From assembly GCA_033584155.1 (NCBI GenBank), contig CP138355.1, positions 620,001 through 684,000 on the forward strand: a stretch of 64,000 nt of DNA, written 5' to 3'. This document shows positions 53,455 to 64,000 of this stretch, one piece after another. Both the position numbers and the translations under genes were made by a program. The stretch comes from Candidatus Electrothrix scaldis. GTDB lineage: Bacteria > Desulfobacterota > Desulfobulbia > Desulfobulbales > Desulfobulbaceae. The first letter of the stretch is position 1. The number at the start of each line of letters is the position of its first letter. Below the pieces are notes generated by a model, which was not told the DNA's origin, made no database searches, and was given only the letters and a program-made list of their open reading frames with translations.

Positions 53455-54555
53455 TTGAAGCAGCAACCGCTTATCCTGCATACAGACTGGTCACGCTCTT
53501 GGGGCGGCCAGGAAATACGTACACTTACTGAGTTACGAGAGCTAAAAAAAATAGGATTCCGAGTCGGAATGGTTGTTCGCGAGGGGGCTGAACTTGCCTG
53601 TCGCGGAGAGGCGGAGGGTATTCCAGTCCATTATATAGACTTTTCGTCCAAGTTTAACCTTGCTGCCTGGTGGGATATTTATAAGCTGATTCGCCGCCTG
53701 CAACCGGCAGTCATTAATACCCATTCCTCAGAAGACTCCTGGATGGCCGGTTGTCTGGCGAGACTCTGTCGCGTCCCACTGGTAATAAAAACCCGGCATG
53801 TGCTGGCCCCTATCTCTTCCTCCTTCAGCTATAACGCCTTTGCCAATATTATCTTTGCCTGTAGCGAATCAATTGCCAAACAACTGGAGGAGCAAAAGGT
53901 AGAAAAAGAAAAAATCGTTGTGCAGTCTACAGGTGTTGCTGAAGAACGCTTCCGATTTTCCGCGCAAAACCGGAAGGAGATCCGTGCGCAATACGGCCTG
54001 AGTGATGAAGACATTCTGGTAGGGAACATTTCTTTTTTACGAGAATATAAGGGGCATAAATTTATTATCCAAACGGCAGCAAGTATGCCGAAACAATATA
54101 AATTCATGTTTGTTGGAGGGGGCGATGATCGTCCCCTCCTGGAAAAAGAGATTGCCGAGGCAGGCGTTGCCGACCGCTTCATCCTTACCGGTCATCGGGA
54201 GGACCCAGAACGCTACTTCTCTGCCCTGGATATTATCTTTTTTTCCTCCTACGGAACCGAGGGGGTCTCTCAATCCTTTATCCAGGGACTTCTTTATGGT
54301 ATTCCCCTGCTGGTCTGCCGTACCCCCTCCCTTCTTGAACCCCTGGAATTTGTCCAGCATTACAGAACGGTTGATTATAACGATCTGGAAACAGCCAAGA
54401 CAGGTCTCCTGGAACTCGCAGAGCATCTCCAGAGAGATGAAGCAATGATTGAGCGGCAACGACAAAATATCGCAGGAAAATATGGCCTCAAGGCCATGAT
54501 AAAAAATATCCTGCGAGTGTATGCGGATTATGGTATTACGATGAAGGAAGAGTAA
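53455..54555 (+). CDS. Glycosyltransferase family 4
   Basis: A 366-residue retaining glycosyltransferase with the GT-B fold. The N-terminal acceptor domain has WGGQEIRTLTELREL. The C-terminal sugar-nucleotide domain shows VGNISFLREYKGHKFII, FVGGGDDRPLLE, and the E-x7-E-like block TEGVSQSFIQGLLYGIPLL. It probably adds a sugar to lipopolysaccharide or another envelope glycan. The start is a TTG with AAGGG nine bases upstream; there is no better in-frame ATG. No other glycan genes are adjacent. Confidence 0.88.
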   Translation: MKQQPLILHTDWSRSWGGQEIRTLTELRELKKIGFRVGMVVREGAELACRGEAEGIPVHYIDFSSKFNLAAWWDIYKLIRRLQPAVINTHSSEDSWMAGCLARLCRVPLVIKTRHVLAPISSSFSYNAFANIIFACSESIAKQLEEQKVEKEKIVVQSTGVAEERFRFSAQNRKEIRAQYGLSDEDILVGNISFLREYKGHKFIIQTAASMPKQYKFMFVGGGDDRPLLEKEIAEAGVADRFILTGHREDPERYFSALDIIFFSSYGTEGVSQSFIQGLLYGIPLLVCRTPSLLEPLEFVQHYRTVDYNDLETAKTGLLELAEHLQRDEAMIERQRQNIAGKYGLKAMIKNILRVYADYGITMKEE

Positions 54556-54648
54556 GCATTTTTAGCTCTCTTCCCGCCCCGAGCCCGACGTATTATAAAA
54601 CCACCAAGCCATCGAAAAGGCGGGAGAGAAAGAACCTCAAGTAGAACA

Positions 54649-54888
54649 TCAATTCCCTGCCTCTTGCAACACATCGTCCAGCTTCTGATTTTGTGCATTC
54701 TGCGCAGCCTGGGATTTTTTGGCCGCATCTAAGGGTTTATTGAGGTACTCAGCAGCCTTGCCTGCAACCTTATCCGAGGCCTGCTCAACCACTCCAGCCT
54801 CCTCTTTTTCTCCTGAACAACCAGCCAAGATCATAAAGGCAACAAGCAAGAATACCCCGGTCATTCCGGTCAAAAGGCTTTTCTTCAT
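54649..54888 (-). CDS. Small lipoprotein
   Basis: A 79-residue lipoprotein. The start at ATG 54888 (GGGGA site) gives a classic signal: MKKSLL, a hydrophobic core and the lipobox LAGC at about residue 21-24. The mature part is charged and helical (KVAGKAAEYLNKPLDAAKKS) and alanine/glutamine-rich. Probably anchored in the envelope. An imperfect 11-bp inverted repeat downstream (about 54565-54627) separates it from the convergent glycosyltransferase gene. Confidence 0.75.
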   Translation of the reverse strand: MKKSLLTGMTGVFLLVAFMILAGCSGEKEEAGVVEQASDKVAGKAAEYLNKPLDAAKKSQAAQNAQNQKLDDVLQEAGN

Positions 54889-55043
54889 TCCATTTCCCCT
54901 GTTAAATTTCATTGATTCTCTTCCTATCTTATTATAATTTTAAAATTATACTATAAGCCATTTCGTCTGTTCTCTTCAAGAGGAACCTGCCTATTTGCAG
55001 CAGACTCTTATGGAACAAAGTATATTTGCTTCAATCAACTCAC

Positions 55044-57296
55044 ATGCATAAACGACTGATTCCGGCATTGCTCCCTCTTCCTCTTTCCACTGTGTTCCTC
55101 CTGCTGTGTAGCCTGTTTGCTTGTATTCCTCCTTGCTCTGCTCAAAAAACGACCCTGCAATCTGCCAGCGAACTGGATTATCCCCCCTTTGCCTTGGTTC
55201 GTCCAGACGGAACAGCTGACGGCTTTTCCGTTGAACTGCTCAGGGCCGTTGCAGAGGCGGCGGACTTCAATATTACCATTCCTGTTGGCCCTTGGCATGT
55301 TCTGAAACAACAGCTTGCAGAAGGACGGCTGGATGTCCTGCCCCTGGTGGCATATTCCCTGGAACGAGACGAATATTTCGATTTTACAGTTCCATACCTC
55401 CAAATGAGCGGAACAGTCTTTGTCCGCAAAGGTGAGACGTCTATTCGCAGCGAGCAAGACCTACGTGATAAAGAAGTCCTGGTTATGCAGGATGATGCAG
55501 CACATGAATATGCTATCCAGAACAATATTTCCCAGAAACTAATCTTGACCTCCTCGTTTGAGGAGGCTATGCGCATGCTCTCTGCGGGCAAGCATGACGC
55601 CGTCCTATGCCAGTATCTGATGGGCCTGCAGCTGCTCAAGCAACTCAACATAAAAAACATAGTCAGCGTTTCCACAGAAAAGCAGATGAGCCTGAAACCG
55701 GGCAAGGGAAAAGTCTCCGGTTTCACCCAACGATTCTGCATTGCCGTGCCGGAGGGAAGAAAAAAATTACTCGCCCAACTGAATGAGGGGTTGGCCATAG
55801 TTTTTGCAAACGGAACATACGACCGCCTCTATAAGAAATGGTTCGGCCCCATCCTTCCAGAGATGCCAATTCCGGCAGCAGAAGTCATCAAGTCCGCCCT
55901 GCTGATTCTTATTCCAGTCTCGCTTCTTTTGGCTCTCCTGGGATTATGGTACCTCAAACGGGAAGTGCAGAAAAAAACGCACAGCCTGCAAACGGAAATC
56001 CGGGAAAGAAAACAGGCAGAAAAGGCCTTGCAAGCCAATGAGCTCATGTTGCGAACAATCCTCGACACCCTCCCTGTAGGCATATGGCTCACAGACCAGA
56101 AAGGAAAAATCCAATACGGCAATCCAGCCGGTCATAGTATTTGGCAGGGAGCGCATTGTGTCGAATTCGAGGAATATCAAACATGCCGCAGCGAGGCCGA
56201 TAAATCAGACTCGCCTGCTGATTGGGTTATTCCGTTGATCGTTCAGAACAGACAAAAATCGCATAAAGAAGAAGTGAAAATTCTCTGTACCGATGGCACC
56301 CGGAAAATCATCTCCAACTGGGCTGTTCCGGTTAGAGATGCTGATGCAAAAATTGCAGGCGCAGTCGCCGTTAACCAGGATATTACGGAACGAATACGAA
56401 TTGAACAGGAATTGATTGCGGAACGTGACTTCACCAAAAATCTCATAGAAACAGCCCAGACCGTGATTCTGGTGCTGAACCCGGACGGAGCGATTAACAC
56501 CTTTAATCCTTATATGGAAAAAATAAGTGGGTATCGCCTTGAGGAGGTACAGGGGAAAGATTGGTTTGCGACTTTTCTCCCCGATCAAAACTGGCAGGCA
56601 ATGCGTAAGATTTTCACAACATCCCTTGTTGATATCCAAACACGCGGTAATGTCGCCCCGATTATCACAAAAGATGGCAGGCAGCGATATATTGAATGGT
56701 ATGAGAAGACCCTCAAAGACAGAAACGGTACAGTATTGGGTTTACTTTCGATTGGTCAGGATATTACGGAAAAGAGAAGTATGCAGAAAAAGCTTGAGGA
56801 AATGGCTCTGCACGATGCCCTAACAGGTCTCTATAACCGAAAGGTATTGGAGGAAAAATTAATGGGCGACATTGAATCGGCCCAAAGCAACAAAAAGGAG
56901 CTTTCCCTCCTTCAGCTTGATATTGATCATTTTAAACGGATAAATGATAGCCACGGTCATTTGGAAGGCGATAATGTGCTCCGTTGGATAGCTGACATCT
57001 TAAAACGTTCCATACGCAAAAAAGATTATGCAGCCCGTTACGGGGGCGAAGAGTTTACCATAGTATTACCGGAAACCTCTGAGCAGCAAGCAGAGGCCTT
57101 GGCTGAAAGCCTGCGGGAAAGCATCAATGAGCATGAGGTGGTTACCAAAAAAGGCGAGCGAGTCGAACTCACTGTCAGTATTGGCGTGGCCAGCCTGTCA
57201 GGACATGTCAAATCGCACCAGGTCCTTCTTCTCCATGCTGAGACAGCTCTGTATGCCGCCAAGAGAGGTGGTCGTAATCAAGTGGGGGTGACCTGA
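55044..57296 (+). CDS. Periplasmic-binding/PAS/GGDEF sensor diguanylate cyclase
   Basis: A 750-residue membrane sensor. Signal peptide (1-32), SBP_bac_3-type periplasmic ligand-binding domain (about 40-265, starting ELDYPPFALVRPDG), membrane helix (about 282-304), two PAS domains (about 320-430 and 445-560, each ending in QDITE), and a GGDEF domain (about 575-745) with HDALTGLYNRK and the active-site GGEEF near residue 666. It should make c-di-GMP in response to an amino-acid-like or other small ligand. The PilZ protein at 17876 could be a receptor. ATG 55044 has no strong ribosome site; TTG 55026 is the alternative. Confidence 0.9.
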   Translation: MHKRLIPALLPLPLSTVFLLLCSLFACIPPCSAQKTTLQSASELDYPPFALVRPDGTADGFSVELLRAVAEAADFNITIPVGPWHVLKQQLAEGRLDVLPLVAYSLERDEYFDFTVPYLQMSGTVFVRKGETSIRSEQDLRDKEVLVMQDDAAHEYAIQNNISQKLILTSSFEEAMRMLSAGKHDAVLCQYLMGLQLLKQLNIKNIVSVSTEKQMSLKPGKGKVSGFTQRFCIAVPEGRKKLLAQLNEGLAIVFANGTYDRLYKKWFGPILPEMPIPAAEVIKSALLILIPVSLLLALLGLWYLKREVQKKTHSLQTEIRERKQAEKALQANELMLRTILDTLPVGIWLTDQKGKIQYGNPAGHSIWQGAHCVEFEEYQTCRSEADKSDSPADWVIPLIVQNRQKSHKEEVKILCTDGTRKIISNWAVPVRDADAKIAGAVAVNQDITERIRIEQELIAERDFTKNLIETAQTVILVLNPDGAINTFNPYMEKISGYRLEEVQGKDWFATFLPDQNWQAMRKIFTTSLVDIQTRGNVAPIITKDGRQRYIEWYEKTLKDRNGTVLGLLSIGQDITEKRSMQKKLEEMALHDALTGLYNRKVLEEKLMGDIESAQSNKKELSLLQLDIDHFKRINDSHGHLEGDNVLRWIADILKRSIRKKDYAARYGGEEFTIVLPETSEQQAEALAESLRESINEHEVVTKKGERVELTVSIGVASLSGHVKSHQVLLLHAETALYAAKRGGRNQVGVT

Positions 57297-57324
57297 CCAC
57301 AACCACTCTTTTCCTCTTCTTCTC

Positions 57325-59253
57325 TTACCCTCTCTCTGCCAGCTTCTTGCTGACTGTGGGGAAAAGACTCATATCCGTATGAGGGAGAAAGAGGGCAGCC
57401 ATGTAATGCTGCATAAATTCCGGGTTCTCAGATAATTCCATATTGGTCATGAGCTGACGCACTGTCAGGCGTTCCTGAAAACGATTAACATCGGAAAGAC
57501 TGATCTGGCAGCCCAGCATAGAGGCATTGCCGATATAATAGAAAGTATTTCGATCCACATCCGGCAGCAGGCCGATGCAGATGGCTCGCTCCAGGTCAAT
57601 ATAGGCCCCGAAGTTACCCGCCATGATCACCCGCTCCAGATCCGCAAAGGTCAAACCAACGGATTCCAGCAGGGTCTGATACCCTGCATACATGGCCCCC
57701 TTGGCCCGCATCAGGTTATCCAGATCCACCTCAGTGATTACGATGTCCTCGCCGATCAGGGAATCACGGGCCCAGGCCAGGACATACTCCCAGCCATCCG
57801 TTCCCTGCCGCACCCTGGAGGTGTCCAGATTATGGCGAAATTTCCCTTGCTGATCAATCACCCCGCTTTCCAGCAGCTCTGCCACAATGGCAATCAGGCC
57901 GGACCCGCAGATCCCAGAGGGCTTGATACGATCAATGGTCACGATCATGGGATCAAAGGTCTCTGGATGAATCTGAAAATTCTCAATAGCCCCACTGGAG
58001 GCCCGCATTCCGTAGCGGATGCCACCGCCCTCAAAGGCAGGCCCGGCTGAGCAGGCCGCGCAGACCATCCAGTCCTGATTCCCCACCACGATCTCGCCAT
58101 TAGTGCCGATGTCGATGAACAGACTCACCTTCTCGGACTTGGCCATCTGACAGGCATGGACCCCGGCCACGATATCGCCACCCACATAAGAGGCAATACA
58201 GGGGTAAAGAAAGAGGCGCATGGAGGGATGGGCATGGATGCCCAGGTCTGCCGCCTTGGTCAGAGGAAAACGGCTGATACTGGGGACGTACGGGGCCTCT
58301 CGGAGATATTTCGGGTCCAAGCCCAGCAGGAGATGGGACATGACTGTGTTGCCTGCTGCCATCATATAGGCAATATCTGCCGGAGAAATAACCAGCTCAC
58401 GACAGATATCCTCAATGATTGTATTGATGGTCCCGACCACCTTATCCTGGAGGGCCCTCTGGCCGCTGGGTCGTTTGGCATAGACTATGCGCGAGATGAC
58501 ATCCTCACCGCAGCTGATCTGACCATTATAGCCAGAAGACTCGGCCAGAATCTCTCCGTTGGTCAGATCTACCAGAACCCCGGAACAGGTGGTGGTGCCG
58601 ATATCCACGGCCAGCCCGTAGAGTTTGGCCGTGGTATTACCTGCCTCCACATCAATGATGCGGAAACCGCCCTGGTTGCGCCGAAGCAGGAGCAGGGTGA
58701 TCTTCCAGTCTGACTCACGCAGCACAGCAGGGAGATATTTAATCAGCTCCGGGTGATCATAGGAGGGATCTCCCTCATGATCGGGATAGGCCTGCTTAAT
58801 TCCCCGCATCACCCGGTCCATATCAGAGATATTATCTTCCAGGGTAGGCGGAGCAAGCTCCAGATAGAGTTTACTCACCGGCGGCTCAACCTCCCAGCTC
58901 CCGATCAGACTGTCCAAGGCCTTGGCCGAGATGGTGCGGGTGGTCTTGGGTTTCCGCTTCAGGGCCTTGCCGCTCTTGCTGGTCATCTCGGGAATCGTGA
59001 CTTCCAGGTCCGATTCCACTGAGGACAGACAGGCCAGACGATATCCCTGGTCCCAGTCCTCCTGCTTCAGGTTCGCCTTATCCGAACGCACCTCCCCCTT
59101 ATTCACAATCACCTTACATTTGCCGCAGATGCCGTCCCCACCGCAATAGGCATGGATATAAACGCCTGCCTGGGCAGCAGCATTGAGGAGGTTTTCTCCC
59201 TTATCAACAGTCGCGGTGATGTTATCCGGCAGGAAGGTAATGGTGTGCTTCAT
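57325..59253 (-). CDS. RACo-type corrinoid activator (2Fe-2S ferredoxin plus ASKHA domain)
   Basis: A 642-residue protein that reactivates Co(II) corrinoid proteins to Co(I) using ATP hydrolysis. The N-terminal plant-type 2Fe-2S domain has Cys37, 43, 46 and 75 (YCGGDGICGKCKV, RLACLSS). The ASKHA/DUF4445 domain shows AVDIGTTTCSGVLVDL, LFIDIGTNGEIVVG and VIMAGNFGAYID. ATG 59253 with GGAG six bases upstream is preferred over longer in-frame starts. No corrinoid methyltransferase is adjacent, so its client is elsewhere. It adds to the corrinoid theme of the window. Confidence 0.92.
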   Translation of the reverse strand: MKHTITFLPDNITATVDKGENLLNAAAQAGVYIHAYCGGDGICGKCKVIVNKGEVRSDKANLKQEDWDQGYRLACLSSVESDLEVTIPEMTSKSGKALKRKPKTTRTISAKALDSLIGSWEVEPPVSKLYLELAPPTLEDNISDMDRVMRGIKQAYPDHEGDPSYDHPELIKYLPAVLRESDWKITLLLLRRNQGGFRIIDVEAGNTTAKLYGLAVDIGTTTCSGVLVDLTNGEILAESSGYNGQISCGEDVISRIVYAKRPSGQRALQDKVVGTINTIIEDICRELVISPADIAYMMAAGNTVMSHLLLGLDPKYLREAPYVPSISRFPLTKAADLGIHAHPSMRLFLYPCIASYVGGDIVAGVHACQMAKSEKVSLFIDIGTNGEIVVGNQDWMVCAACSAGPAFEGGGIRYGMRASSGAIENFQIHPETFDPMIVTIDRIKPSGICGSGLIAIVAELLESGVIDQQGKFRHNLDTSRVRQGTDGWEYVLAWARDSLIGEDIVITEVDLDNLMRAKGAMYAGYQTLLESVGLTFADLERVIMAGNFGAYIDLERAICIGLLPDVDRNTFYYIGNASMLGCQISLSDVNRFQERLTVRQLMTNMELSENPEFMQHYMAALFLPHTDMSLFPTVSKKLAERG

Positions 59254-59502
59254 AAAAGGCTCCGTTCGGGGCAGAAAGATTGATGAGGTTATGATGTACG
59301 CCAAAATTGTACATATAGCATACCACAAGAGGTTAAGCAACAAGACGAAGCGGGCAGCTCACCGCAGAATGAACAGGAAATCCTTTCTCCTGCTAATTGC
59401 AGGAGGTATAAAAATACTGTATTCTTCTGAGGCACAACGGTCTGTTACACTGTACCGTTTCCTTTATGAACTTTTCCTATTAATTCAAGCGGGAGTTTCA
59501 TC

Positions 59503-61841
<2,339 letters not shown>

Positions 61842-61962
61842 AAATTATCATTAGTCTCCGGCTAATATCAGGGGTAAGAAGGATTTACAGAATCTATTTA
61901 CAGTGCAATATAGTACGGAGAGTTTCCAAACAAATAAGTCACAAAATTGGTTATGATATATT

Positions 61963-62457
61963 ATGGACCTAAATAAAAACCATTCAACAAGAACTGTATT
62001 GAAATTTTGGGGACGGCGAAATGTTACCGCTCTAAATGCTCATTATGCGGCTTCAAAATTATATGCTAAAAAACATTACCTTGTAGGTATTCCAGCTGTT
62101 GTTTTAGCATCATTTGTAGGCACAAGCGTTTTTGCCTCTCTTAGTCAAGAAATTAGTCCATTTATAAAAATAGTTGTATCATGCTGTAGTGCTTTGGCTG
62201 CGATACTCGCTGGTGTTCAAACCTTTCTTAACTATAGTCAGAAGTCTGAGAAACATCGTCTAATTGCATCAAAATACTCTTCAATGGGAAGAGAAATTGA
62301 ACAATTGCTTACTAATACTGATGAACAACTAGCTAAAAAGCAGGAAGAGATAGACATTCTAAGAAAAAAAATTGATTTAATCGCTCAGGAAGCACCTATA
62401 CTTCCAAAAGGTCTCTATGAGAACGCTTACAACAAAAATCATGAAAATAAATTTTAA
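61963..62457 (+). CDS. SLATT-like two-helix membrane protein
   Basis: A 164-residue protein with two membrane helices (about 41-60, LVGIPAVVLASFVGTSVFA, and 70-92, VVSCCSALAAILAGVQTFL). A basic/aromatic lead-in (FWGRRNVTALNAHYAASKLY) and a cytoplasmic coiled coil (105-145, LAKKQEEIDILRKKID) flank them. This is the layout of SLATT domains, proposed pore-forming effectors in nucleotide-signalled defence. No nucleotide cyclase, SLOG or nuclease partner is seen nearby, and base composition is AT-richer than ligA, suggesting acquisition. Confidence 0.7.
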   Translation: MDLNKNHSTRTVLKFWGRRNVTALNAHYAASKLYAKKHYLVGIPAVVLASFVGTSVFASLSQEISPFIKIVVSCCSALAAILAGVQTFLNYSQKSEKHRLIASKYSSMGREIEQLLTNTDEQLAKKQEEIDILRKKIDLIAQEAPILPKGLYENAYNKNHENKF

Positions 62458-62507
62458 CCAGATGTTCAATCGGGCTTGATGAAGCTCGCTAGTAACTCCC
62501 GCACTGC

Positions 62508-62748
62508 ATAGCAAAAACACCCTCTGCAAGAGGAAAACCCCTCGCTGCAACGGGAGAAACCCTTCCAGAAGCGGCAGAAATCACCCTGAAACAGGAGACA
62601 GAGATTCTGGAGCAGGCAGAACTCGTTCTGCAACGGGAAAAAGTCGTTCTGTAGTAGGAGAAAGTCATTCTGCAGCAGGAGAAAACGGTTCTGCAGCACT
62701 GCAACGCCATTTTCTCCCCCTGCACCCGCTCATCATCCGGGAAATCCT
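62508..62748 (-). repeat. 21-nt repeat array (class B), copy 2 (inverted)
   Basis: On the minus strand the flank (CCCGGATGATGAGCGGGTG, GGGGGAGAAAATGGCG) is followed by nine units of 21 bases such as CTGCAGAACGACTTTTTCCCG (62508-62696). In one frame this gives heptads LLQNDFL, PLQNEFC, LLQNLCL. It is the counterpart of 35305-35517, with one extra unit near the flank end. Confidence 0.8.
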
Positions 62749-62775
62749 TCCCACAACCCAATTCAGGAGGACACC

Positions 62776-62883
62776 ATGCCAGCACCGTATCATTCCATCG
62801 AAGATCGCCTGAACCGCTACCAAACCGGCCTCACCAATGCCCGCGATGTCCCGGAACTGCTAGAGATGCTTGATCGCGGATAG
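62776..62883 (+). CDS. Small ORF, possibly a truncated gene
   Basis: A 35-codon ORF with a strong AGGAGG site six bases before the ATG; begins MPAPYHSIEDRLNRYQTGLT and ends NARDVPELLEMLDRG. The amphipathic helical sequence looks like the N-terminus of a longer protein. It stops just before a REP-like stretch, so it may have been truncated there. Family not recognised. Confidence 0.45.
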   Translation: MPAPYHSIEDRLNRYQTGLTNARDVPELLEMLDRG

Positions 62884-62892
62884 CTTTTTGCC

Positions 62893-63001
62893 TGATTCCA
62901 AAGCTCCGGTTTGGGAACTGCTTTTTCGGGAAGCTCTGCTTCATTCTCCGAAGCTGGAGCTTCTGTATTCAAGATGCCCAGGCAGAGCCTGGGTACCAGT
63001 A
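62893..63001. repeat. REP-like hairpin cluster
   Basis: Two perfect hairpins: GAAGCT-GG-AGCTTC (62950-62963) and CCCAGGC-AGA-GCCTGGG (62977-62993), preceded by related purine-rich segments. The CCCAGGC...GCCTGGG motif is a common intergenic repeat in repeat-rich genomes. It lies between the truncated ORF and the RhuM gene. Confidence 0.6.
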
Positions 63002-63040
63002 AAAAGAAAGTGGATAATTCACCGCACAGGTCAATTTTTT

Positions 63041-64000
63041 ATGGATGCAAAAAAAGGACAGCAGCTGATTCGCAACAGCACGGCAGAGTTTTTGATCTTT
63101 ACCACCCAAGCAGGCGAGCAAAGCATTGAGGCCCGGTATGAAGATGAAACAATCTGGCTCTCACAAAAATTGATGGCTCAACTTTTTGATGTGGATGTGC
63201 GAACCATAAACGAACATCTTGTAAACATATATAATCAAAAAGAATTGATCCGCCAGGCAACTATCCGGAAATTCCGGATAGTTCAAACGGAAGGCAAGCG
63301 AGAAGTAACCAGGCAAATTGATTATTACAACCTGGATGCCATTATTTCAGTGGGTTACCGTGTAAACTCAGTTCGTGCAACACAATTCCGGCAATGGGCC
63401 ACCCAGGTGCTGAAAGAATTTGCCGTCAAAGGCTATGTGTTGGATAAAAAGCGGATGGAAAACGGAGCGTTCCTCGGAGAAGATTACTTTGAGCACCTGC
63501 TTGAAGAAATCCGGGAAATCCGACTCAGCGAACGTCGTTTCTATCAGAAAATCACCGATATTTACACCACCAGCATAGATTACAATAAAAACGCTCCGAC
63601 CACCAAAACGTTCTTTGCTAAAGTCCAGAATAAACTGCATTATGCTATTCACGGCAACACAGCAGCTGAACTGATCATGCGGCGAGCTGATAGCAGCAAG
63701 GCCAATATGGGATTAACCACATGGGAAAAAGCTCCGAACGGCAAAATTGTACAAACAGATGTCTCAGTGGCCAAAAACTATTTGTCAGTTGAAGAACTGC
63801 AATCATTGGGGCGCATCGTCAATGCCTATTTGGACTTGGCCGAAGAGCGGGCACGGCGAAAAATCCCCATGACTATGGAAGACTGGGCTAAACGATTGGA
63901 TATGTTTCTGGAGTTTGACGACCGTAAAATTCTACAGAATGCTGGTAAGGTGACAGCAAAACTGGCTCGAAAACATGCCGTGTGTGAATTTGAAAAATAT
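63041..64000 (+). CDS. RhuM-family (virulence_RhuM) protein, C-terminus cut by window end
   Basis: 320 residues are readable from ATG 63041. The pattern IEARYEDETIWLSQKLMAQLFDVDVRTINEHL (read as TIWLSQKLMAQLF and VRTINEHLVNIY), QIDYYNLDAIISVGYRVNS and FRQWATQVLKEFAVKGYVLD are typical of the RhuM family, which has a helix-turn-helix-like N-terminal part. Members occur near mobile elements and restriction-modification or toxin-antitoxin loci. A Fic/DOC domain sometimes follows in relatives, but the window ends. Only a CAGG-type ribosome site 11 bases upstream is seen. Function is unproven. Confidence 0.85.
   Translation, partial: MDAKKGQQLIRNSTAEFLIFTTQAGEQSIEARYEDETIWLSQKLMAQLFDVDVRTINEHLVNIYNQKELIRQATIRKFRIVQTEGKREVTRQIDYYNLDAIISVGYRVNSVRATQFRQWATQVLKEFAVKGYVLDKKRMENGAFLGEDYFEHLLEEIREIRLSERRFYQKITDIYTTSIDYNKNAPTTKTFFAKVQNKLHYAIHGNTAAELIMRRADSSKANMGLTTWEKAPNGKIVQTDVSVAKNYLSVEELQSLGRIVNAYLDLAEERARRKIPMTMEDWAKRLDMFLEFDDRKILQNAGKVTAKLARKHAVCEFEKY

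Noticed and set aside
62489-62785. 98-codon minus-strand protein-coding gene across the class B array
   Set aside because: The heptads are a direct result of the 21-nt period; start and ribosome site are missing, so it is recorded as a repeat.

Overview
The window looks like a chromosomal segment of an anaerobic, sulfate-reducer-type bacterium of the Desulfobacterota, most likely Desulfobulbales and possibly a cable-bacterium relative. This is an inference. It rests on the LL-diaminopimelate aminotransferase lysine route, a BzaF-type anaerobic benzimidazole synthase under a cobalamin riboswitch, a RACo-type corrinoid activator, an Fe-S/DUF3786 protein, and an intergenic space full of structured repeats. 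Base composition is balanced and no tRNA or rRNA gene was seen.

Layout. 1-3.5 kb: the start of zwf (cut by the window edge), a secreted SH3b protein and dapL. 3.6-9.3 kb: a corrinoid-themed stretch. It has one orphan cobalamin riboswitch (minus strand) facing a 49-codon ORF, a B12-binding radical SAM gene, an IS5/IS1182-like element with a frameshift, and a second cobalamin riboswitch driving bzaF. 9.4-17.9 kb: a secreted repeat protein, dapF, dapA, an IS1380 element that splits an STM4504/CBY_0614-family gene, a membrane protein, a 21-nt repeat array, a Uma2 protein, dapB and folK. 17.9-25 kb: a PilZ protein, an unknown protein, and a compact minus-strand operon of ABC exporter, acyl carrier protein, B12-type radical SAM enzyme and KAS III-like synthase, which looks like an uncharacterised lipid or natural-product locus. 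25-29 kb: a HigB/HigA-M78 toxin-antitoxin pair, a receiver-TIR fusion, a zinc-ribbon protein and an outer-membrane barrel. 29.5-31.6 kb: three Hsp20 genes, the last with a signal peptide. 31.8-43.7 kb: two outer-membrane porin-like proteins, an Old Yellow Enzyme, two unknown minus-strand proteins, a P-type ATPase beside a pirin gene fragment, a PhnD-like binding protein and an intact pirin. 43.8-50.1 kb: a MarR-controlled operon with two tandem RND transporters and a LolA-like protein. 50.2-64 kb: a DUF3786 protein, an acetolactate synthase-like enzyme, a glycosyltransferase, a lipoprotein, an SBP-PAS-GGDEF sensor, RACo, a tautomerase, ligA, a SLATT-like protein, another 21-nt array and a RhuM-family gene cut by the window end.

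How the parts relate. dapA, dapB, dapF and dapL supply lysine and meso-diaminopimelate by the direct aminotransferase route. The two riboswitches, BzaF, two B12-binding radical SAM proteins and RACo give the window a corrinoid emphasis. Insertion sequences have reshaped the dap and bzaF neighbourhoods. Several repeat families (a two-hairpin intergenic element, 21-nt heptad arrays and REP-like elements) fill the spaces between genes. The most promising undescribed items are the 20.1-25 kb operon, the orphan riboswitch with its small ORF, the receiver-TIR fusion, the exported Hsp20 and the 21-nt arrays.
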